In this document: one piece after another, positions 1 through 8,175 of the stretch
Layout: each line of letters opens with the position of its first letter
Position numbering within the stretch: position 1 is the stretch's first letter
Source of the DNA: CALTSX01 sp051647685
GTDB lineage: Bacteria; Chlamydiota; Chlamydiia; Chlamydiales; CALTSX01
Assembly: GCA_051647685.1 (NCBI GenBank)
Contig: JBOFEG010000022.1
Coordinates: 1 to 36,133 of the forward strand
Direction of reading: 5' to 3'
Length of the DNA stretch: 36,133 nucleotides
The notes under the pieces: generated by a model
Database searches by the model: none
What the model was told of the DNA's origin: nothing
The model's input: the letters and a program-made list of their open reading frames with translations, nothing else
Translations under genes and position numbers: made by a program

Positions 1-490
1 TATTCGACCACCTTTTAATTTTATCCAGATCAATTTTATTTGGTATTTCATTACAAATCATTACAGCTTGATCTAATGACTGTCTATCACCCCAGTGATA
101 GAATCCAGCAAGTCTATCTTTTACACTATCTGTCGGAGTAAGCATTTTAATTGTCCCTAGGGGAGTCTTATGATATTCAAACTTGTGGATTGCTTCATCT
201 CCAATAGAAACTGGAGGAGAAACAAATTCAATAAAATAATCACAATCAGTATGGCAAAAGTATTTTTCATTTTTTATGAAATCTAATTCAAGTAATGCTT
301 TTTCAACTGTTTTCATATCCTCGTGAGTCACGTAATCTAAGTCATAGGATTCATAGCGATTGCGAGAATAAATAGATACACATCCGCCTCCTACTAAAAC
401 GCTATCTATTTCATGTTCTTTTAATTTTTCCGATACAATAGCAGCCAGCTTTTCGAGAGTAATCTTTTTGAAATTTATTTTTTTCTTCAT
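1..490 (-). CDS. Nucleotidyltransferase-like protein, C-terminus cut by the window edge
   Basis: I translated this by hand from the ATG at 490; it stays open for about 163 codons to the left edge, so the C-terminus is missing. Near residues 33-55 there is a VGGG run followed about a dozen residues later by DLD. This matches the G-G ... D-x-D pattern of minimal or AbiEii/DUF6036-type nucleotidyltransferases, in which the aspartates bind catalytic metal. A later stretch (LTPTDSVKDRLAGFYHW) is common in that group. Its ATG overlaps the stop of the upstream winged-helix gene in an ATGA (490-487), so the two are probably translationally coupled. Family members act as toxins that nucleotidylate tRNA or GTP, but many have unknown substrates. 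Fold class is fairly sure, function is not. Confidence 0.65.
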   Translation of the reverse strand, partial: MKKKINFKKITLEKLAAIVSEKLKEHEIDSVLVGGGCVSIYSRNRYESYDLDYVTHEDMKTVEKALLELDFIKNEKYFCHTDCDYFIEFVSPPVSIGDEAIHKFEYHKTPLGTIKMLTPTDSVKDRLAGFYHWGDRQSLDQAVMICNEIPNKIDLDKIKRWSN

Positions 491-822
491 AAAGGCTTTC
501 CTTTTCTGCGTGGTCGTTTTCTAATTTTCTGTTCATAATATTTATCTTTTTCTGACTGTGGAATGAATTCATAAGCTTTGCTTAAAAAGTCCTTCAGTTC
601 TTTTAAAAAGGGGTAGCGTGGATTGAATTGATAAGATCGGGTTTTTCCTTCTAAAAAACTGACAATAAGAGCTCCATTTTCTAAGCGTTCTAAAACTTTT
701 TGAAAAGGTGTAATGGATTGTTGAAATACTCTACTAAGTTGGCGGCCATAGCAACGTTCATTCATCAAAAGAAAGAAAAGAACCTTTTCAACATTTTTAT
801 TTCCAAATACTGGGGCTAACAT
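487..822 (-). CDS. Winged-helix DNA-binding regulator paired with the nucleotidyltransferase
   Basis: A 111-residue protein beginning MLAPVFGNKN. Residues about 10-68 have a winged-helix pattern: a helix VEKVLFFLLMN, a helix-turn-helix around RQLSRVFQQSITPFQKVLERLE, and a wing near FLEGKTRSYQFN. The C-terminus is basic (KIRKRPRRKGK). A longer reading from a TTG at 870 is possible, but its first 16 codons would lie inside the palindrome at 822-869, which also carries a good promoter, so the ATG at 822 is preferred; AGGT lies just upstream of it. It overlaps the downstream nucleotidyltransferase by ATGA. Small winged-helix proteins next to such enzymes are typically autoregulators or antitoxins (AbiEi-type systems are one example); that role here is inference. 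Confidence 0.7.
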   Translation of the reverse strand: MLAPVFGNKNVEKVLFFLLMNERCYGRQLSRVFQQSITPFQKVLERLENGALIVSFLEGKTRSYQFNPRYPFLKELKDFLSKAYEFIPQSEKDKYYEQKIRKRPRRKGKPL

Positions 823-869
823 GATTGACCTATATTTTAGGTTATATAACCTATTATATAGGTCAATCA
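822..869. promoter_or_regulatory. 48-bp near-perfect palindrome, probable operator
   Basis: The stretch is symmetrical about 845.5. Positions 822-834 pair with 857-869, and 838-853 is itself a perfect 16-bp palindrome; only two base pairs mismatch (836/855 and 837/854). Four half-sites related to GACCTA/TAGGTC lie at 827-832, 838-843, 848-853 and 859-864, spaced 10-11 bp, about one helical turn. It ends exactly at the regulator's ATG and covers its -10 box, so autorepression by the winged-helix protein is the simplest reading. Confidence 0.75.
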
Positions 870-881
870 ATTAGATGACAA
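853..881 (-). promoter_or_regulatory. Sigma-70-like promoter of the regulator/nucleotidyltransferase pair
   Basis: On the minus strand a -35 TTGTCA (881-876) and a perfect -10 TATAAT (858-853) are separated by 17 bp. The -10 falls inside the palindrome at 822-869. Transcription would start near 846, giving a leader of about 24 nt before the ATG at 822. Confidence 0.6.
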
Positions 882-1120
882 TTATATGTTTATATAAGAA
901 ATAAGCTATTTATTGTTAGAATGTTATAAAAAGTTTATCTTAAATCAAGAAACTTGAGGACTACATTGTGAAGCCTAAAAAACTTATATATACCAAAAAA
1001 ATATACGAAACAAGAAACCGAGAGAAAATTTTCTTCTATACTTAAAGAAATCAATAAAAAATATCATCAAGTATTAAGTCGTTTAGCTAAATAAACTTGA
1101 GCTCTAAATTGTGAGATAAA

Positions 1121-2347
1121 TTACATTGCATCTTCACGTTTGACAATCGGATAAGTACCTTTATTGACAGTTGACTCATCAATGAGCACTTCTTTGATTG
1201 TAGGGTCAGAGGGGGCTGTATACATGAGGTCGATGAGTAGGTTTTCAACGATCATTCGGAGGGCTCGTGCACCAGTTCCTGCTTTTTTAGCTTTATGTCC
1301 TATAGCTTGCAAAGCTTCGTCTGTAAAGTGAAGGGAGACCCCATCTTCCTCAAATAGGCTTTGATATTGTTTAATGATTGCATTTTTCGGTTTGATGAGA
1401 ATTTCGACGAGTTGTTCAGTCGATAATTCATTACAGTTGGCTATACTATTAAATCTGCCAACAAATTCTGGAATTAACCCGAATTGAATGAGATCTTCCG
1501 TGGCAATTTTAGATAGCATATGGTCATTGTCATGTCTAGTAAGGGAGGCGTGCTCAGATTCAAATCCAATAACTCCTTTACCGAGTCTTCGGGCAATGAT
1601 TTGATCTAAATGGATAAAAGCGCCACCAGCAATAAATAAGATATTTTCAGTATTTACTTTGAGATATTCTTGGTTTGGATGTTTTCTGCCACCCTTTGGG
1701 GGAACGTTAGCAATTGTGCCTTCAATAATTTTAAGCAGAGCTTGTTGTACGCCTTCTCCCGATACATCTCGCGTGATTGACACGTTAGCTGTTGTTTTGC
1801 GTAGCTTATCAATTTCATCAATATAAATAATCCCGCGTTGCGCTTTTTCTATATCGTAATCGGCATTTTGGACAAGACGAAGAATGATATTTTCGACATC
1901 TTCACCGACATATCCAGCTTCCGTTAGGGTAGTAGCATCGACAATAGCAAAAGGGACATCTAGAATCAGTGCGAGTGTGCGGGCAAGCAATGTTTTTCCA
2001 GAACCAGTTGGACCTGTTAAGAGGACATTAGATTTTCCATATTCTACTTTTTTTGTATTTTGGAGAGCTCGAATACGCTTGTAATGATTATATACAGCAA
2101 CAGCAATTACCTTTTTAGCGTCTTCTTGTCCGATAATATATTCATCTAAATGTTTAGTAATTTCTTTAGGTTTTAGTAACTTGATATCTTTAGGTTTTTT
2201 TTCTTGAGTTTGTGAAGTGGGTTTATCAATTATCTCGACACATAAATGGATACATTTATCACATATATATACGTTAGGACCTGAGATAAGTTTTTCTACG
2301 GCTTCTTCTGTTCTTCCACAAAAGGAGCATGATGCTTGTCCTTCCAT
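1121..2347 (-). CDS. clpX: ATP-dependent Clp protease ATP-binding subunit ClpX
   Basis: AAA+ unfoldase that recognises tagged substrates and feeds them to ClpP in the cytoplasm. It is full length at 408 residues. An N-terminal C4 zinc-binding domain has Cys7, Cys10, Cys29 and Cys32. Walker A GPTGSGKT is at 112-119, and the GYVG pore loop and Walker B (IIYIDEID) follow. An IGF loop for ClpP docking is present in the KGVIGFESE segment, and sensor 2 is in GTGARALR. The start is 3 bp after the clpP stop, and its Shine-Dalgarno AGGA lies in the last codons of clpP, so the two are co-translated. It is last in the tRNA-Gly - tig - clpP - clpX operon. Nothing is missing; the identification is secure. 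Confidence 0.97.
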   Translation of the reverse strand: MEGQASCSFCGRTEEAVEKLISGPNVYICDKCIHLCVEIIDKPTSQTQEKKPKDIKLLKPKEITKHLDEYIIGQEDAKKVIAVAVYNHYKRIRALQNTKKVEYGKSNVLLTGPTGSGKTLLARTLALILDVPFAIVDATTLTEAGYVGEDVENIILRLVQNADYDIEKAQRGIIYIDEIDKLRKTTANVSITRDVSGEGVQQALLKIIEGTIANVPPKGGRKHPNQEYLKVNTENILFIAGGAFIHLDQIIARRLGKGVIGFESEHASLTRHDNDHMLSKIATEDLIQFGLIPEFVGRFNSIANCNELSTEQLVEILIKPKNAIIKQYQSLFEEDGVSLHFTDEALQAIGHKAKKAGTGARALRMIVENLLIDLMYTAPSDPTIKEVLIDESTVNKGTYPIVKREDAM

Positions 2348-2350
2348 AAA

Positions 2351-2959
2351 TTATCCTACAGCCACTTTATGTTTAATGGGAGTAGGTATAATTATTTTAT
2401 CAATAATGCCATATTGCATCGCTTCCTCTGGGGTCATAAACAAATCTCGCTCAGAGTCTTCTACAATTTTTTCGAGAGAATTACCAGTATGTTCGGCAAG
2501 GATTTGTGCACACATACTTTTGAACTTTAAGATTTCTTGCGCTTGCAAATGAATATCGGCAGATGTCCCACCAATGCCACCGTATGGTTGATGAATCATA
2601 ATGCGACTGTGGGGCAGCGCAAATCTCTTACCGGGAGTGCCCGCTGCAAGTAATAAGGAGCCAAGGGATGCTGCTTGTCCAAGACAGTAGGTATTAATAT
2701 CGCATCCGAGATATCTCATCGTATCATAAATAGCAAGCCCAGATGTCAATTCACCACCGGGAGAATTGATATAAATATGAATATCTTTTTTCGGATCATC
2801 GGCGCGTAGAAAAATAATTTGTGCAATGACTGCATTGGCAAGTTGATCACTTACTTCACTTCCAATAAAGATAATACGATCTTTTAAGAGGCGTGAATAA
2901 ATATCCATGGAACGCTCACCTCTTCCCGTATCTTCGATCACATATGGAATTACAGACAT
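2351..2959 (-). CDS. clpP: ATP-dependent Clp protease proteolytic subunit ClpP
   Basis: Serine protease subunit forming the barrel that degrades proteins unfolded by ClpX. The 202-residue sequence has the catalytic triad Ser98 (GQAASLGS), His123 (MIHQP) and Asp172 (SERDLFM), the same positions as in E. coli ClpP, plus the SPGGE oxyanion region at 66-70. A Shine-Dalgarno AAGGAG sits just ahead of the ATG. Chlamydiae carry two clpP genes; the one next to clpX is usually called clpP2, so another copy is expected elsewhere in this genome. It lies between tig (19-bp gap) and clpX (3-bp gap) in a proteostasis operon. Confidence 0.96.
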   Translation of the reverse strand: MSVIPYVIEDTGRGERSMDIYSRLLKDRIIFIGSEVSDQLANAVIAQIIFLRADDPKKDIHIYINSPGGELTSGLAIYDTMRYLGCDINTYCLGQAASLGSLLLAAGTPGKRFALPHSRIMIHQPYGGIGGTSADIHLQAQEILKFKSMCAQILAEHTGNSLEKIVEDSERDLFMTPEEAMQYGIIDKIIIPTPIKHKVAVG

Positions 2960-2978
2960 TATGACTCCTTATTTATAT

Positions 2979-4352
2979 CTACTTTTTCTCAGTTGGCTTT
3001 TTTGATGGTTTTTTTTCTTTTTTCTCTATTTCATTAATGACATAATCACTTGCTTTTTTCAACATAATACGTGAAAGAATAATAGCTTGTTCTTCTTTAG
3101 GTTTTTCATCAAATTGCATGAGACTTGGATCGGTGAACAACATTTCAAGTGGAGTCTGAGCAGATGGATGTAAATCTTCTTTAGAAACTGTTATACCTGC
3201 ATCAAATAGAATTTTTTTAGCAATATAGAAAAGACGAATGGCGTACTGTGCCTCTTCTAATAATTTTTTTTGCTCTTCTAGCTGTTCCGATTCTGATTTA
3301 GATTCCCAGTCACTTTTAAAGTTTTCATTTTTAATGAGTTCATTCCATCGGTAAGCAAATTCTTTCTTCAATAATGAAGGAGGAAGGTCAAATTGGTATT
3401 TTTCTAATAATTGTTTATAGATCGAATCTCTTGCGCTTTGTCGGGCTTCCTCTATCTGCTGGTTTTCTTGTAAATGGAAAAGTTTTTTACGCATATCTGC
3501 AATATCTACAGCTCCAAACCTCTGAGCAAAATCATCAGTCAATTCGGGGAGAATAGCTCGCTCTATACTTTTAATAGTTACTAGAACTTTTTTTGGAGGA
3601 AATTTTAATTTTTCTTCTTCTGAAATGTTGTCATTAGGGCGACTAATTCCTTCAAGAGAGGTCCCTATGGGTTGATTTAGTACGAGATCATACATCCACT
3701 CAGCCATTGCCTCTTTAGTCACTTCAAAACGCGTATTGGTAAAGATAGCTTTTGGTGGAGTTTCTTCCGTCATAAAGACATCAACATGGATGAAATCTCC
3801 GTTTTCTACATTACGTTCTTCTACTTTTTTCCAAGTAGCTAGAAAACATTGTAATCTATGAATAGTAGTGTCGATATCTTGTTCGCTAATCTTTTTTTTA
3901 GTTAGTTTCTCAATATGGAGAGTAGAAATATATATATCTGGAATAACGGGTTCTGTTTCAAAAGTCAGTTGTAATTCGGCATGTGTTTTGGAGTGTTCTT
4001 TAACTTGAAAAGAAACTGTTGAGTCTTCGTTACACAGAGGAATATTTGTCAAACTATAACATTCTTGAAAAGAACGGTTAGCAAGTTCTTTTTGCCATTC
4101 CTGATCTAGTGGCTTCTTATAGCGTTGCATAATCAATTCCTCGGGAACTTTTCCTTTACGGAAGCCGGGAATAGAAGCTTCTTTAATAATTTTTTTGACA
4201 GCGTGTTCATAACTACTCAATGCAAGAGACTTTTTTACTTGTACAAAATATTTTACTGTGCAACTAGGCGCCAATTCTACGGTCACGGAGAGATTGTCAT
4301 TTTCAAAGATCTGTTTTCCCAATGTAGTTTCTTTTTGATTTGAATCTGCCAT
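2979..4352 (-). CDS. tig: Trigger factor, ribosome-associated chaperone
   Basis: Chaperone that binds at the ribosomal exit tunnel and assists nascent chains. The 457 residues fit the family. The ribosome-docking signature GFRKGK is at 63-68. A central FKBP-like prolyl isomerase domain follows (around ENGDFIHVDVF and the FEVTKEAM segment), then a mostly helical C-terminal chaperone domain. The tail is lysine rich (KKEKKPSKKPTEKK). The ATG at 4352 is 24 nt downstream of tRNA-Gly on the same strand, with a weak AGGT Shine-Dalgarno, so it is probably transcribed from the tRNA promoter. Co-location with clpP and clpX is widespread in bacteria. Confidence 0.94.
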   Translation of the reverse strand: MADSNQKETTLGKQIFENDNLSVTVELAPSCTVKYFVQVKKSLALSSYEHAVKKIIKEASIPGFRKGKVPEELIMQRYKKPLDQEWQKELANRSFQECYSLTNIPLCNEDSTVSFQVKEHSKTHAELQLTFETEPVIPDIYISTLHIEKLTKKKISEQDIDTTIHRLQCFLATWKKVEERNVENGDFIHVDVFMTEETPPKAIFTNTRFEVTKEAMAEWMYDLVLNQPIGTSLEGISRPNDNISEEEKLKFPPKKVLVTIKSIERAILPELTDDFAQRFGAVDIADMRKKLFHLQENQQIEEARQSARDSIYKQLLEKYQFDLPPSLLKKEFAYRWNELIKNENFKSDWESKSESEQLEEQKKLLEEAQYAIRLFYIAKKILFDAGITVSKEDLHPSAQTPLEMLFTDPSLMQFDEKPKEEQAIILSRIMLKKASDYVINEIEKKEKKPSKKPTEKK

Positions 4353-4376
4353 AAATACCTAAATTATACGAAATAA

Positions 4377-4447
4377 GCGGGTGATGAGGTTCGAACTCAC
4401 GGCTTTCACGTTGGCAACGTGACGCTCTACCACTGAGCTACACCCGC
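4377..4447 (-). tRNA. tRNA-Gly (anticodon GCC)
   Basis: A full cloverleaf can be folded on the minus strand: acceptor GCGGGTG/CACCCGC, D arm GCTC/GAGC, anticodon stem TCACG/CGTGA with loop TTGCCAA (anticodon GCC), and a T arm with loop TTCGAAC. The 3' CCA is not encoded. It is the first element of the tig-clpP-clpX transcription unit. Confidence 0.96.
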
Positions 4448-4460
4448 ATACACTGGGAAA

Positions 4461-4489
4461 AGTATAGGATGGTGAGAATTTTTGTTCAA
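4461..4489 (-). promoter_or_regulatory. Promoter of tRNA-Gly - tig - clpP - clpX
   Basis: Minus strand -35 TTGAAC (4489-4484) and -10 TATACT (4466-4461) with a 17-bp spacer. This predicts a start a few bases upstream of the tRNA 5' end at 4447. I see no separate strong promoter between the tRNA and tig. Confidence 0.6.
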
Positions 4490-4651
4490 TAGATATCCAA
4501 TCAGATAAAAATAGCAGTATTAAATATCGCAAATTTCATTCTGAAATATAAATTTCTTTAGGAGTGGAGATAAAGTTTTTAGTTGAATGTGATAGCAAAA
4601 AAATGTACAAGCTAACAATTATATAAGTTAGTTTTGAAACCCACAGGAGAT

Positions 4652-7600
4652 ATGTTAAATTTAAGAAAATTAAAGCAGGATTTTGCATCGGCCATTTTAG
4701 AGGAAGGCAAAGAAATTTTTGCCAGTAATAAAGTTGTGTCTGCAAAAATTTTATTTATGGATACAAAAGTTCTCCGTATCACTGCAAAAGTTCTTGGACA
4801 ATATAGTAACACTTATGAGAGTCAAATAGAAATAGATCGCATTGAATGTGATACTATTGATTCAGATTGCGATTGCCCATATCATTACGATTGCCAACAT
4901 ATTGCTGCTGTTTTGTTTTATCTCGAAATGCATTTAGATGAAATGTTGGTTGTTTTTTCTCAGGAAAAAGGCGTTCATGAATGGACACAAGACCCAGAAA
5001 AAACAGAGGAAATTTTAGAAGTTATTAAAGAGGCACACACAAAAGAAGAACAAAGAAAAGGACAACAATACCAAAGAGAACTTCTACAAGAATATGCAAC
5101 TTCTGCAGAGTTTTTAGCGACTTCTCCATTTTTTCTGACGTCAGAAAAACTTACCATCGATCAGGCAGAATTTCTTATCCTTTTTTCATTGCCAAATGGA
5201 GGAAGTACTCATATTGAAATGCAATTTGCCCTTCGACTTCCCTCTCGTTCTAAGCCCCTATATATTTCTAATGCAAAAGATTTTTTAGAGGGAATTCGTT
5301 ATAGTGAGCCAATCAACTTGAGTGGAAAAAAATATTTATTCACACAAAATTCTTTTAATGAGGCGGAAAGAGAAATTGTTCGAATGGTAGTTGATCACGC
5401 TCGAATTCCGGAAAAAATAATCTCCGAGCGAAATCAAAAGACAGCAATTATAGATGTAAAATCATTTGGAATGCTACTTGCAGTTTCTTGGAAAAGTTCT
5501 GTAGAAAAACTGTCGAAACAACGTAGTTTTCAGGAAGAGAGACAATGGCCTTTGCTTGCGCTATATTCGGGGGGAATCGAATCACCTCTTTATTTTTGTT
5601 CTAATTTTGCAAAGTTTCAAATTACTTTAGAATATATTCATCCGCCCACTTCAAAAATTCTGCTAAATCCGATGGTGTCTATTGTAGAGGAAACTGTTGC
5701 TCTTGAGAAGGTATATTTTTTCACATGTGCAAAGCCAGGGCTTATTTATAATCAAATATACTATCGATTTCCGGAGGAAATTACACGGCAACATCTAAGC
5801 CAGATTCACGACTTAAGAGGCATTACTATTCCAGAACATTTATTTGGAACTTTTGTAGAGAATGCATTGCCAAAATTAAATTATTTCTCAGACATTCTGA
5901 ATGTAGAAATTTGTCAAAAATTCGTGACTCTTCCTTATGTAGAAGAAGTCAAAGGTGTATGTGACATCTCTTTCTTAAACGGTGAATTAGAAGCTTCTCT
6001 TTTCTTCTTATATGGAGACAAGCGTATCCCAAGCATTCCAACACAAACATGTCTTGAACATTTAGAGTGTTTTATTGCAAAAGAGGGGATTATCGCTCGT
6101 AATTTAGTAGAGGAGAGAAAAATTCTTGAAGATATCTTTTCGGGATGTATCTTTAATAAGGAGACTGGGACTTTTATAGCTAAAAGTGAAAAGAAAATTG
6201 TGGAATTTATGACAGAAATTATTCCTCGAAATCAATATCGTATTACCTTTAATTGTCCACAAAATCTACTCGATCAATTTATTTATGATGAAACACAATT
6301 TACACTCCATCTTTCTGATTTAAACAGAATGGATCTCTATGAGATTTCGCTCCAAGTAAATGGGGCATTGAAAGGTGTTCGAATAGATCGTTTATGGGAA
6401 TGTATTGTTTCAAAAAAAACATTTTTAGAACTGTCTTCTCGCAACCTAGATGCAAAGAATGACCTGCCTCATAAATTATTAAAAATTTTGGTTTTAGATT
6501 TAGAAAAAATTGGCTCTATAATTCAACCATTTATTGAACTTGGAATAGAAAAATTAGATAACCATGTCGTACAGCGACCTATTTGGAGCATTGCGAATAT
6601 CGATGCCAGTTATTTTGAAAATCTTCCCGTTACATTTACCATGACTGAAAAACTATGTGAAATTCGAAAACAAATGCTTGGGGAGAAGAAAATGAAATTT
6701 TCTGTAATTCCCAAAATAATTCAAGCAGATTTGAGAAGGTATCAAGTAGAGGGTATATATTGGCTAGAAAAATTGAGACTCATGTTTTTGAACGGAATAC
6801 TTGCCGATGATATGGGTCTTGGAAAAACTCTTCAGGCAATTGTAGCTATTACGCAATGTAGAAAAGATTCTCCTGCTCCTGCCTTCATTGTTTGTCCAAC
6901 TTCTTTGTTATATAATTGGAAAGAGGAATTTGCAAAATTTCATCCGGGATTGAAAGTTCTCGTAGTCGATGGAATTCCGACTGCCAGAAAGAAAAGTATT
7001 CAAATGCAAGATAATTATGACGTGTTAATTACTTCATATAGTTTATTACAAAAAGATATAGATTTATATAAATGTTATAACTTTTCCTATCTTGTATTAG
7101 ACGAGGCACAATATATTAAAAATCGTGGTACACGTAATGCAAAGTCAGTTAAATTAATTCAGGCAAAACATCGCATTATTCTGTCTGGTACACCAATTGA
7201 GAATTGTTTAGAAGATCTTTGGAGCTTATTTGATTTCTTAATGCCGGGATTCTTAAATTCGTATGATCGATTCTTTGAAAAATACATTAGATGCAGTGGT
7301 GAAGTCCAGGCAAGAAATTTAGAATATTTGCGAAAGAAGATCGCACCGTTTATTATGAGACGTTTGAAATGCGATGTGCTGGATGATCTACCTCCAATTT
7401 CTGAAATTACGTATCATTGTCAATTAACAGATACGCAACGAGATTTATACTCTTCCTATTCTGCCTCTGCGCGAGATGAGCTCATGAAACTAGTTGAACG
7501 AGATGGATTTGAAAAAGTTCAGATTCATGTGCTTGCAACGCTTACACGTTTGAAACAGATTTGTTGTCATCCAGCTATATTTGCAAAAGCAGGTCCCGAC

Positions 7601-8119
7601 CAGGGTGACAGTGCTAAATATGAAATGTTACTAGACTTGGTACATTCATTGATTGAAGGCAACCATAAAACGGTTATTTTTTCGCAATACACTAAGATGT
7701 TGCAAATCATGAAAAATGATTTTAAAAAAATGGGAATTCGGTTTGCTTATCTCGATGGCACGAGTAAAAATCGATTGCAGATCGTAAAACAGTTTAATGA
7801 GAATAAAGAAATAACTGTTTTTTTAATTTCTTTAAAGGCGGGTGGTACTGGGCTTAACTTAGTTGGAGCTGATACAGTAATTCATTACGACATGTGGTGG
7901 AATCCTGCAGTAGAGAGTCAAGCTACTAATCGGGTGCATAGACTTGGACAAAAAGAAAAAGTTTCTGTATACAAATTAGTTACATTAAATACTATAGAAG
8001 AAAAAATTGTAGAAATGCAAAAAAACAAACAGGGGCTTGTTCAACAAATTGTAAGTTGCGACGAAGAAGCGCTTACAAAGCTCACTTGGAAAGATGTATT
8101 AGAATTACTTCAAACTTAA
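4652..8119 (+). CDS. SWI2/SNF2-family DNA helicase with SWIM zinc finger
   Basis: Large ATP-dependent DNA translocase of 1155 residues. Numbered from the ATG at 4652, an N-terminal SWIM zinc finger uses Cys73, Cys75, Cys81 and His83 (CxC-x5-CxH). A long middle region follows, then a SNF2 helicase core: Walker A DMGLGKT (Lys725), DEAQ box (817-820), SGTPIEN, and a C-terminal helicase lobe with VIFSQY, GGTGLNL and a motif VI ending NRVHRLGQ. The ATG has AGGAG very close upstream (2-nt gap). A TTG at 4634 would add six residues, but has no Shine-Dalgarno. The gene sits beside mreB, an arrangement also found in Chlamydiaceae. A role in transcription recycling or chromatin-like remodelling is plausible, but the sequence does not show it. 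Confidence 0.92.
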   Translation: MLNLRKLKQDFASAILEEGKEIFASNKVVSAKILFMDTKVLRITAKVLGQYSNTYESQIEIDRIECDTIDSDCDCPYHYDCQHIAAVLFYLEMHLDEMLVVFSQEKGVHEWTQDPEKTEEILEVIKEAHTKEEQRKGQQYQRELLQEYATSAEFLATSPFFLTSEKLTIDQAEFLILFSLPNGGSTHIEMQFALRLPSRSKPLYISNAKDFLEGIRYSEPINLSGKKYLFTQNSFNEAEREIVRMVVDHARIPEKIISERNQKTAIIDVKSFGMLLAVSWKSSVEKLSKQRSFQEERQWPLLALYSGGIESPLYFCSNFAKFQITLEYIHPPTSKILLNPMVSIVEETVALEKVYFFTCAKPGLIYNQIYYRFPEEITRQHLSQIHDLRGITIPEHLFGTFVENALPKLNYFSDILNVEICQKFVTLPYVEEVKGVCDISFLNGELEASLFFLYGDKRIPSIPTQTCLEHLECFIAKEGIIARNLVEERKILEDIFSGCIFNKETGTFIAKSEKKIVEFMTEIIPRNQYRITFNCPQNLLDQFIYDETQFTLHLSDLNRMDLYEISLQVNGALKGVRIDRLWECIVSKKTFLELSSRNLDAKNDLPHKLLKILVLDLEKIGSIIQPFIELGIEKLDNHVVQRPIWSIANIDASYFENLPVTFTMTEKLCEIRKQMLGEKKMKFSVIPKIIQADLRRYQVEGIYWLEKLRLMFLNGILADDMGLGKTLQAIVAITQCRKDSPAPAFIVCPTSLLYNWKEEFAKFHPGLKVLVVDGIPTARKKSIQMQDNYDVLITSYSLLQKDIDLYKCYNFSYLVLDEAQYIKNRGTRNAKSVKLIQAKHRIILSGTPIENCLEDLWSLFDFLMPGFLNSYDRFFEKYIRCSGEVQARNLEYLRKKIAPFIMRRLKCDVLDDLPPISEITYHCQLTDTQRDLYSSYSASARDELMKLVERDGFEKVQIHVLATLTRLKQICCHPAIFAKAGPDQGDSAKYEMLLDLVHSLIEGNHKTVIFSQYTKMLQIMKNDFKKMGIRFAYLDGTSKNRLQIVKQFNENKEITVFLISLKAGGTGLNLVGADTVIHYDMWWNPAVESQATNRVHRLGQKEKVSVYKLVTLNTIEEKIVEMQKNKQGLVQQIVSCDEEALTKLTWKDVLELLQT

Positions 8120-8175
8120 ATAGCACTTATTGTATTCTTGCAACTTAAATAGAAATATATATTGGAGCAACAATA

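Noticed and set aside
823..870. TTG start at 870 for the winged-helix regulator
   Set aside because: It would put coding sequence across the operator palindrome and the -10 box; ATG 822 fits the promoter better.
972..1094. A 40-codon plus-strand open stretch ending VLSRLAK in the gap between the regulator and clpX
   Set aside because: No start codon or Shine-Dalgarno, and no recognisable family; it may be a gene remnant, but AT-rich chance coding is as likely.
1884..2552. Plus-strand open frames inside clpX and clpP
   Set aside because: They are antisense shadows of well-identified genes, without Shine-Dalgarno or family resemblance.
8113..8152. Eleven-base direct repeat (AACTTAAATAG) at the end of the helicase gene and before mreB
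   Set aside because: Short, AT-rich and only two copies; probably chance.
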